Position numbers and translations under genes: made by a program. From Phocoena phocoena (Eukaryota; Chordata; Mammalia; Artiodactyla; Phocoenidae), in assembly GCF_963924675.1 (NCBI RefSeq), contig NC_089232.1, positions 29,648,842-29,712,841 of the forward strand: DNA of 64,000 bases, written 5' to 3'. Numbering within the stretch: position 1 is the first letter of the stretch; every line of letters begins with the position of its first letter. Below are positions 55,405 through 64,000 of the stretch, in pieces. Under the pieces are notes generated by a model. It was not told where the DNA came from, did not search any database, and worked only from the letters and a program-made list of their open reading frames with translations.

Positions 55405-58400
55405 GGGAGAGGACTTCGGATAAAATTCTCTTTCCTTTCCCTTTCTAATGGACTGTTCTAAGGCACACTTTTTCTGTACAGTCTGTCCAGAAATGTCCTG
55501 CCTGGCTGATGGGATGCACTTACATCTTGATCGGCTGTGTCTCTTTGCAGCTCGTCAGGCAGCAGTGGTCAGTGCAATAACGATCATCTTGCGTTGGTCC
55601 CCATCCTTTACTGCTTCACTTCCACTTTGCTTCACTCTTGCTGCTCTGGATTTGCACCTCCCAAATAAAGCAGTAGCACTTAAGCCTTACCTCAGGCTCT
55701 ATTTTCTAGGGAACCCAAACAAAGACATCATCTTAAAGGAGTTCATAGCCAGAGATGTCTTAGGAGGAAGCCAAGGACATCAAGGGGGCTAAGTGGTTAT
55801 GCCTGCTAGCAAAAGAAGGCTGCAAAATTGACAGATTTTTTTGTGGTGTTAGACAGTGGAGGGTGGGACAACTTCCCCCCCTGAAAAAAAAAAAAAACAG
55901 TAACCCATTTCTAGGAGGCCAGGGCTTGGGGATAAGTGTCTAGGAACTCAAGTCCCTGTTGTCCCAGCTCCCTGGGGAAAAGACTTCCTTTTGGTTTTCC
56001 CTTTGCCCTGACACAAGTACTCAGGGGCAGGCCCAAAGATTCTTAGTTGTGCTAAGTATCAGGACTAGTCTCTGCTTTCTATCTGAGCCGATGGGTGCGA
56101 AGCTTCCCAAGTCCAGAGATCACCTGGCAGCTCCTTGCAGACCAGGACTTTGACTTCCTCATCAGGCTAAGTTTTTCCAAAGGCAGGAAATATGTGGCTC
56201 CCCCTAAAGTCCAGCCCAGGATGACTCAGCTGGTCAGGAGGACAGAGCCCAGCCATGCGGCTGACGTAGACTCTGTCTGCTCCTCTCGCCCCTGGTCATC
56301 TCCACCGTCCCCAGCTGTGTCCTGGCCTCCTCTCTCCTTCCCAGGGTCCGGCTCTCATCAGAGAGCTCACCACCATGCTCCCCTCAGTCTTCCCTGTTGG
56401 AGATTGAGTTATGTACATGGAGTTGTGGTCCCCTTTGTCCTTCTGTGTGTGTTCATGAAACTGGATGAATGAATTTTCAACAAGGTTCGGAGATACAACA
56501 ACGCTAGCAAGTAACCCCACAAAGGTATTTATACAGTGGGAAAATATTTTCATTTGAAGAAATTTAAAGCCCCTCACTCTAATTACTTTGCATTTGGGTT
56601 TCCCAAAAGTCCCAGCAAACCAGAGACAGGCCATTCAATGTTTCAGTCCTTGTGTTGCAGGACTGAGACTGAGTCCATGCCTGGAGAGGGGCGGGTGGTC
56701 ACTTGGCCCTGGTCTCTAACTTAGGGCAACAACAACTCCACATCTGTCTCCTGAGCAGCTCTCCTGCCTTTAAAGACACCTGAGTCTAAAACAGAAAACA
56801 GACAAAATATCACCGCTTGCCCATTTCTACCCATGGCCCAACAGCTTTTGCAGGAATCCTCCTTGCAGCTCACCCACACCCTTCTGGCTGTAGCTCAAGC
56901 CTGTTTCTACCTGCCAATTCGTAGCGAAACTTGGTGCTCTGCTGCCATGCTTCATTCATTGGCGCTGGTTTGCAGGGGCACAGGGTTTAGCTGACTCCTT
57001 GGAGCTCTGGTTAACACTGAGTTCTACTTAACACTCAAAAGTCCAAGAGCACCGGCCAGGCGAGGCTGGGTTCTGTCCTTTCTCCTGCTAGGCATGCTCT
57101 CAGCAGGCACGGCTAGGTCTTTGGTTGCCAGTATCCTCCAGGGCAACTGCTGAGGTATGGCATGGGCTGCTGAGACCCATCCCTGGCACAGCAGGGTATG
57201 GGCTGCGGGGACCAACCAAGGTCACGCAGCACCTCTGGAGGGGCAACCCTTCTGTTCTTGGGTCCATGGTGAGATGCAGTCCATCTGCCGATGATACTAA
57301 ATCATAAAATACAGTGCTCAGGGCATGGTGAAACTTTGCAATGCCCTGTCCCTGTTGAAAGCCCCTTCGATCTGATTGGTTTGGGATCAAGGGCAGACAC
57401 CAGGATTCCTCCACTAGAGCCCTCTGTTCCCCTTTCCAGACTAATGGCTACATTTAGCATACAGCAAGGAAGACAGGTGAAGACCTTGTCTTTGCAAACA
57501 AGACAGCAGGGGAAAGGAGAAGGGAAGGACCATCTAAGGAGCCGTTAGCATATATGTTATCGTAGTAAACACTCAGAATGGCCCAGTGAGGTAGGCTGGC
57601 CACCCCCATTTAATCTCAGAGGTGGTCTTAGACCAAGTTCAGGTCTCTTCTTTCCTTCTGGAAAGGAGGAAGGAGGGAGGGAGACAGAGAAAGTCTTTGG
57701 TAACAAGCGGTCCCAGTTCAGCAGCAGCAGTTGGGGTTTCTCCAGGCCCCACCACAACTCTCACCCTACCCAGTAGGCTGCTTTATAGCTGTAAATAGCA
57801 TGACAGCCTGTCTCCAAGCAGACTCCAAGGAGAGAGATTGATTACCTCTTATTCTGAGAAGCTTCACCAGGGCTCCTTCTCCCTGTTTTCGTGATGCTGT
57901 TGATCTCCCCTCCCGTGTCTCACCTTCATGCTCAGATGCTGCGGGAATTCCTGGCGTCCCGTCTAGGTATGACTACGCCCAGAGGAAGACAAAGGACATG
58001 TTTTCCTGCGTCTCTGTCTTCAGAGTGAGGGATCATTTCCCGGAAGCTCCCAACAGACCTCTCTCATATCCCACTGTTCCATAAAGGGATTATTGTGATA
58101 GCTAAATTAGAGCAGCAGCTGGGATCAGGTAGGCCTTCTCTAAGAGGCAGCTCCAAACCTGCCTGGAGTAGCTCCTCCAGGCGCCACCTCACACCAAGCA
58201 GTGTATGGGGAAAAAAAGGAAGGGCCCCTACCATCCTGCCTCAGGGGCTCACGTCCAACAAGGATGCAAGACAAGACAACATAGATGGGTAAGTGACTAG
58301 GCACAGCCCCAATTCTTAGTTCTCAGGAGTTGGACAGGAAGGCCCTAGAGAGAAGGTGGGGCCTCTGCTGGGCCTGCAAGAGGCCTTTCACTGGGGCTGA

Positions 58401-59720
58401 GACACAGAGGCAGGACTGGGCTGGACACTCGAGAGACCGTGTGGAACTGAGCAAGTTGGGTAGGAAGAGGGGGACACAAGATTAGGAGGAAAGAGGAGGC
58501 CGATCTGAAAGGAGGGGAGGCTTGAGCTTGAGCTTGAGCTCAGAGTCAAAGAAATTTAGCAGCTCTCATCTCGGCCCTGGGTCTGGGCAGACATCGTCCC
58601 TCGCCCAAACCGCATATACCCCATAAAAGGTTTTCTCCGGGTTAAGACCCTGTGAGGACATGCCGGGGAAGCCAAAGGCCAGTACAGGAGGACAGAGCAG
58701 CTGGGAGTCTGGAGATGGCCCCGGACAGACGGTGAAGGCCCCCCCCAGGAAGCTCCTGGAAGGGGAGAGGCACCAGCACCCCTGCATATTCCCTCAGGTC
58801 CATGATAATTACCGTGGAGACGGGAAAACTAGGGAGAGTGTGCCCCCCACTGGCCAGCTAGGACAGGACCACTGCGAGTGCAGGGCTCAGGCCAGGCTGG
58901 CGAGGCCTTCAGGCTTTAGTCCGTCTCCCCCAGGGGCTGCCCCGTCTGGGGAAGGACTGCAAGCCTCCAGGCCGTGTGCCTTCCTGGCCCTGGGGAGGAC
59001 CTGTGGGGCCTCTCCCTGTCTGGAACTTAATTTATGTGCTCCCACTGCTGCCGGCCAGGCTTTGCCCCTGTGGTCAGAGAGCCAGGGACAGAACAACCTT
59101 GGTGTACACACTCAAAAGGGAGTCTATCAGAAGTCTCTCTCCCTCCCCTGATATTAGGGTGGTGAAGTTCCCAAAGATGGCACTGTTCAGAGAGAAGAAG
59201 CTGTTCCTTCAGAAGGCAGGAGTCTGGAAAGATCTGAAGGATTCTCTGAGAGAGGAATCCCAGCAGGGTGGGAGGGGAGCTTCGTCCCAAGGATCCTCCA
59301 GCTCAGTGGACTCCAAAAATGAAGAGAAAACTCAGGTCTCCCCCAGCCCAAGAGAGACTGGGGCTCCCTCCACATGTGAGAGGCTGAAGGCCAAGGTTTT
59401 CTGGCCTCTGGCTTTCCCTCACTCAGGTGTTCCGGCTTCTAAGGGAACCTAGGAGTTGAATGAGTTAATTATTTTCTCTTACACGGGAGAAATCATGCCT
59501 TTTATAAAGGTTTCCCCAGACCTTTCAAAACATAATGACGTTCCCCATCACCTTGTTTTTCTTCCTCACCTAAATCCCTCCTGCCGCAGTTTAAGCCTCT
59601 GGGACAGAGTGACGTGCTAGGCCAAAGCTGAATGTTTCTGTCTTAAGAGGGCCGCAGCTTCTGGGAGAGACAGGCTAGACCCTCCTCAAAGGAAAGAGGC
59701 CTGCAGCAGACAAATATACA
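55405..59720. other. Unique non-coding DNA, nothing recognised
   Basis: No recognised gene. The frames of up to 163 codons (58,660-59,151 plus, 58,976-59,452 plus) lack any domain and overlap in different registers. The part near 55,640-55,735 may belong to an old repeat. A CTTGAG hexamer repeats about 3.3 times at 58,521-58,540. Confidence 0.4.
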
Positions 59721-59729
59721 AAGTAGAGG

Positions 59730-60130
59730 AGAAATCATAAACACATTTTATTTCTAAATAATTTTAAAACCACTGGCCTTGTAGCAAATTGGAATATATT
59801 TGCAGAATCGACTCAGAGAGATTTTTTTTTTACAGCAACATATGAAAAATGTCATTTAAACATCCACCAACAGCTGCACCACATGTTGGGCTCTTAGGAA
59901 AACACGTTCATTCTTTTCATCAAAGTCCCTTGATTAATGTTCCACTTTTCTTTGACACTTTTTCCATAGTTTGGGGGGGAAAAAAATCAAAGGCTGTACT
60001 ATTATCTGGAAGAAAATTAAACCAATAAGATTTAATGTCTGGCTGTATTCTACAGTCATGGTAAAAAATATCGTTTAGGCCTTGGGCCAAATGCAAATGA
60101 ACATTACGCAGAGGGTACATCCCTGCGTGA
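59730..60130. other. AT-rich repeat-free block, candidate transcript end or regulatory element
   Basis: An AT-rich, low-repeat block sits between GC-rich flanks. A minus-strand AATAAA is at 59,747-59,752. The block has E-box cores (CAGCTG near 59,871 and CACATG near 59,880), an octamer ATGCAAAT at 60,091-60,098 and an 8-9 base T run near 59,822. The block could be a minus-strand 3' UTR or a conserved enhancer. Nothing in the sequence decides between these, and it may be neither. Confidence 0.25.
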
Positions 60131-60161
60131 GGCTTTTGGGAGGGGCGAGGCTGGGGCAGAC

Positions 60162-60201
60162 GGGGGTGGGGGTGGGGGAGCAGAAAGAGCTGGGGCTGGG
60201 G
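60162..60201 (+). other. Strong G-quadruplex candidate
   Basis: GGGGGTGGGGGTGGGGG at 60,162-60,178 is followed by GGGG at 60,192-60,195 and 60,198-60,201. Loops of one base between the first three runs favour a very stable quadruplex. Confidence 0.75.
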
Positions 60202-60204
60202 AAA

Positions 60205-60695
60205 CAGTGGGGCGAGCTGGCGTGAAGGTTTTGGGGCCAGAGGAAGGGAGGTGGGAGCAGGTCTGCGCAGAGGAGATTTTCCTGGCTGCCCACCCCAGAG
60301 CAGGGCAGCGGGGTAGAGAGTGTGGAGAAGGGTGGGGACCCGTATCGCCCACCTGCAGCAGGGCCTCCTGTGATGCTGGGATTTTGTGAATGGGACGGGC
60401 AGAGGAGGGAGACGGATGGAGCAGGAAAGAGGGAGGAGAAAGCAGCAAGAAAGGCAACTGCGCCAGCGGGAAGGCTAGGCAGATGGAGTGAGGGGAAATC
60501 GCAGCGTGTCTGGCACTGCCGCTGATGCTGTAATTTAAAGGTCAACTCAGTGGAAGAGGAAGAGAAAAAGGGGGGAGGGGGTGGTGGTGAGAAGACTGCC
60601 TCCGCAGTACGGCACTTAACCCCTCCCATGCCCATGCAGCCCCACTTGGTCCTTTCTCTTGACTTGATGTCCTCTGAGTTCTGGGGTCCCCCTGT
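60205..60695. other. GC-rich unique DNA
   Basis: The minus-strand 210-codon frame at 60,075-60,707 is Ser/Pro/Leu-rich with a polyproline run from the G-rich stretch at 60,570-60,590. It has no recognised domain, and I do not call it a gene. Confidence 0.4.
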
Positions 60696-60699
60696 TACT

Positions 60700-60910
60700 G
60701 CCCCCAATCCCCCAGTGTGGGCTCTGGAGGCTGCAGACCTAGCTCTGCCTCCTGCCTCCTTCTGTTACTTCATCAGAGTAGAAGCCAAGTAACCTCCCAA
60801 ACCTTAGTTTCTTCATTCATAAAATGGGGATAATAAAACCTAATCTCCCCAGTTTATTATAAAAGTTAAATTGTATGACGGTGTAAAGGCTGGGAAAACT
60901 CATTAAAAAG
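60700..60910 (+). mobile_element. MIR SINE
   Basis: 'agtgtgggctctggaggctgcagacctagctctgcc', 'ccttagtttcttcattcataaaatggggataataaaacc' and 'ggtgtaaaggctgggaaaactcattaaa' give a complete though diverged MIR. Confidence 0.75.
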
Positions 60911-60914
60911 TTGC

Positions 60915-62138
60915 AAATCTTTCTGGGCTTCTCTAAAGAAAGTGGCTTGAATTCCTTTCGAGAAAAATGTGTCCCTTTGTTCTAGGAAAACCACCATTTG
61001 GGCAAATAAAAACTAGTAGCCATCCTTTGTCCTAAGGCACCCTCTGTCCTTGGAGACAACTGGTCACCCTTAGACCGAAGGCTGTGAGGATGACATCTGC
61101 TCGCTTTCTGCTTTCCTCTTTGTCTTTCACCAGTTTATCTTGTAAATGAGTAAATCTTTTAGCAGAATATCTCTCTCTCTCCTCTCTCCCTCTCTCCTTG
61201 CTCCCTCTTTCTCCCCCCTCTCTCTCAACTGGCTGAGTTGCTTCTTGGGGAGGAATGTTACTTTTCTCTGCGTGGATTTGGGCTGCTTTGTGCCTATAAA
61301 TTATAGCAAGTTCTTGAGGAGCTATGGAGGTTTTTGTTGGAATGTTTTTTTGCCAGAGGGCTGAAGAGGAAACCCCAAGGGCTACACGAAAGACTTGCAG
61401 GCGTGGGTTTCAGCTCAGGCTGGGGGAGGCCATATAACGTAAATGGACAGGCCCACAACTTCCTGCTATGGTGCTATTGAAGGATGAAAAGCCCAGACTG
61501 AACCAATGTGGTGCTCTCCTGCCATGCAAGGGCCATGGGACAAGCCCACACTGCCTATTGTCTATGGCAGGACAGAACACAGGACATGAGGGGGGTCCGG
61601 AGACCATTCTTGTACTCCCAGGCCTGCTGCTGGGCTAGAGTACCCTGGTCTCATGGAATTGGCCCAAGGACTGACTGGAACCCAACTGGCCCCTTGCTTC
61701 CCTTCCATTATCCCCAACTGTGCATTGAGTCTAATTTAAAGTCATAGCCTAGACTCTACTGTTATGGAAGAGCCCCCTCCTGCTCCTCCTATCAAGACAT
61801 GGCTTTGAAAGGGCTTCGGTTGGAAAGATGGATACGGCCACGGTGCTATGGCTGGTGATGGGGAAGATGGAGGGGCCTTCCTCAGAGCCCCCACCACTGG
61901 GGCTGCAGGTAGCCACGTTCCAAGCCAAGAACTAGGAAAGTTATACTTCTTCCTCTGGTCTCTCGAGTATGATAAAGGCCTCCTCTCCTTTGAACCCACA
62001 ATGACCAGGATACTTCAGCCCAGGACAGGTTTGCTCCTAGGATGAGCTATCTGGTTAGATAGTAAAAAGGGGTCCCAGCCTCTTGGCAGGCAAGGATGAC
62101 ATTGCCTTGCTTTCTGTCTTTCCTCTGTCTTCCCTCAG
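60915..62138. other. Unique non-coding DNA with a pyrimidine tract
   Basis: No gene is recognised. A CT-rich low-complexity tract occupies about 61,168-61,228. Confidence 0.45.
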
Positions 62139-62269
62139 TCCGTGGTCCCTTCTTCCTTGCAATGAAGGCTGAGCCTCTCTTAGAAGGTGGGGCCTTTCGG
62201 CGCAGGGAAGCTCAAGTCTACCCTGAGCTCTACGCTGGTTCTGGATGTGTCAGGACTTGGCAGGGTGGG
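62139..62269 (+). other. Candidate 131-bp exon (weak)
   Basis: A very long pyrimidine-rich tract (62,104-62,138) ending in CAG precedes 131 bp. These are open in one frame (contains AMKAEPLLEGG and YPELYAGSG) and a donor GGG|GTAAGG follows at 62,270. The protein is not recognised. The acceptor is the best-looking one in the window, but no partner exons were identified. Confidence 0.2.
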
Positions 62270-62274
62270 GTAAG

Positions 62275-64000
62275 GTTGCTCGGAAGAGGTGCCCAAAGAG
62301 GATCAGTGCGTGGAGATGGGAATGGGCCTTGACCTTATGCCTGATGGGCAGCAAGGAAACTCTAATTCAGGGCCCTTTGGCAGCCACAGACCTAGCACAT
62401 GGGAGCCCTTGCCAAGGGAAGAAGCTCCCTTTGTCCACTTGAGGGCTGTGAGAGAACCCCTGGGGAGAGCAGCACTCTTTCATAGTGACCACCAGGGGGC
62501 TCTGGGGGACCCCGCAAGAGCTGCTCCTGGAGGAGAACCTTCAGTGACCCCTGGCCTGGCCTGTAGCCCTAGAGCTAATGAGAGAACTTAAAATTGACTA
62601 GCAGAGAGGGCACTCTCTGTCCCCACAGGTATGTGATGGAGGCTGAAGGAGTTGTCTTCCAACAGGGGAATTTGTTTCTCATGCAAAAGTTTGACATGGG
62701 TCCACCCTGGTCCAAGATCCCGTTGACACGGCCCAGGCAAACTGACACTGTGTTCCCATTAGCTGATCAGCACACACAGCACTCTGCCACCAGCCGTCCA
62801 AGGGGCAGTGAAGACGCAAACCAACCAAGCCTGTGAGAGACAAACACAAGTTTCATTCATAGTCTCAGTATAGCCAAATGTAGCTGTTGGCAGTTCCTTG
62901 CAGATAATTAGAGAGACAGCTCACATTTGCCTAAAATAACTAAAAAATTGAAGGAATAAAACCTTTAGTTCCAGGGCGAAGGAAACCTGGGGGTTATGAT
63001 ATGTCAACACATCATAAACGGCAGAGGAGCCTGAGGGCAGAGGCAACATCCCCCTGGTTGGGACAGAGGCTTCCCCAGGGCAGAGTCTCTGTCCCCTGCC
63101 TGACACCACCCGCCAAATTGGTCCAGAAAACTCTCTGAGGGTGTTTGAAAGAGCTGATGGGCCCATCTCTCAGAAGCCTAGTTGCTGGCCGGGGCCCCTG
63201 GGATGGGTTCTGGGCTGGAACACTGCACCCCTGCAGTGGTCCAGATGAGAGGCAGCCTGTGGCAGCCCCCAGCTCCCAGCAGCATCTGGTCCCCTCTCAG
63301 CAGCCCTGCCCCTAAGGCCACAAGAGGACGTTATCCCACCAAGAGTGTCTGGCACACGGCGCTACTGACAGCCCTTCTCTACTCAGCATTTTCAAGAGCC
63401 ACATGCTCCTGGTACACAAGCCTCCTGTCCCTAGGGAGAGCTTGCGCCACCCACCCCCAGCCTCTGCCTCCTTCCCAGAGTGAGCCGGTCTCCCTGACTC
63501 CCCGGGGTCCCCAGTGCCAGCTGTGGCCGCTTCTCTAGGTCACTCTCGGCTGCAAATCTCCCAGCTGCTTGGCCCACTCTCCAGCCTGAGTTGTCCCATG
63601 TGCCAGGCCTGCTCTGGGCAGCGGGGACACAGAAGTGAGCTGCCCTCTGTGGACCTCCTATTCAGGATGCCGACAGCCTCAAGAATCCTCTAGGGTTTTG
63701 CTTTCCAGAGATCTGTCCCAGATCACAGATCCTGGCAGAGACTAGAGGCTATGGCTGAGGGCAGGCTGTTGGGACAAGGAGGGGCAGTCAGAATCAGGCT
63801 TGCCTGGGATGGGGCTGTCAGACTGTTTGGGGGTATCAGCCAGGAAGCTGGGAGGCAGGGAGAGAGGGGAGAGGATGCACCAGTGGCCAGGCTGGGCTCT
63901 AGGCTTATAGTCTCTCAGAGTTGGGTTGGGCTCAGAGAGGAGGCATATTGATTAAACTCACACTGAGCTATGTGGGCCTCACATCTGGGTCTTAGCCCAG
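62275..64000. other. Unique GC-rich non-coding DNA
   Basis: No recognised gene. An acceptor-like 'ctctctgtccccacag' ends near 62,628 with an open frame to 62,836, but no donor or known domain supports it. Confidence 0.4.

Noticed and set aside
60075..60707. A 210-codon Ser/Pro-rich minus-strand frame
   Set aside because: The polyproline and serine content comes from the G-rich plus strand. There is no domain or gene model context.

Overview
This is a stretch of mammalian nuclear genome. It is almost certainly from a cetacean, and probably a toothed whale. The best evidence is three tRNA-derived CHR-type SINEs: 17,719-18,008 on the minus strand, and 39,116-39,469 and 53,497-53,694 on the plus strand. 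The third has the short, internally deleted CHR-2 body I associate with dolphins and their relatives. A near full-length LINE-1 of the whale/artiodactyl type, plus MIR, L2, L3/CR1, MLT1, MER5A and mariner remnants, fit the same picture. There is no operon-like organisation, and I recognise no intact protein-coding gene anywhere in the 64 kb. The open reading frames that exist are short, overlapping and repeat-derived or unrecognisable.

Layout. Positions 1-15,900 are mostly unique, moderately GC-rich intergenic or intronic DNA with old L2 and MIR fragments, a short CpG cluster at 9,350-9,481 and three weak splice-bounded exon candidates. Positions 15,900-28,100 are a nest of repeats: a mariner MITE, a MIR, a SINE, a decayed HAL1/L1 ORF1-like remnant, and an L3/CR1 LINE interrupted first by an MLT1 LTR and then by a 7-kb L1. 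Positions 28,100-38,900 are largely unique, with a trinucleotide GGT/GAT array at 30.2-30.6 kb and a 40-bp alternating purine-pyrimidine tract at 33.35 kb. Positions 38,900-43,250 are layered old L1 fragments. They carry a nested SINE and a 1.58-kb processed pseudogene of LTO1 (ORAOV1) on the minus strand, with 13-bp target-site duplications. Positions 43,250-53,300 hold old repeats (L2 interrupted by MER5A) and unique DNA. Positions 53,480-54,160 are a second triplet array, in opposite orientation, into which the youngest SINE inserted. Positions 54,200-64,000 are old repeats and unique DNA. They include a repeat-free block at 59.7-60.6 kb with strong G-quadruplex potential that could be regulatory or a transcript end.

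How it works together: the window records successive retrotransposition. L1 enzymes probably made the SINE insertions and the LTO1 retrocopy. The L1 here is itself dead: ORF1 has one in-frame stop, and ORF2 has several frameshifts and lost active-site residues. I found no CRISPR array, phage, toxin system or other undescribed system. The most informative items are the LTO1 retrocopy, the L1 decay pattern, the poly-G tracts at two L1 3' ends, and the youngest SINE.
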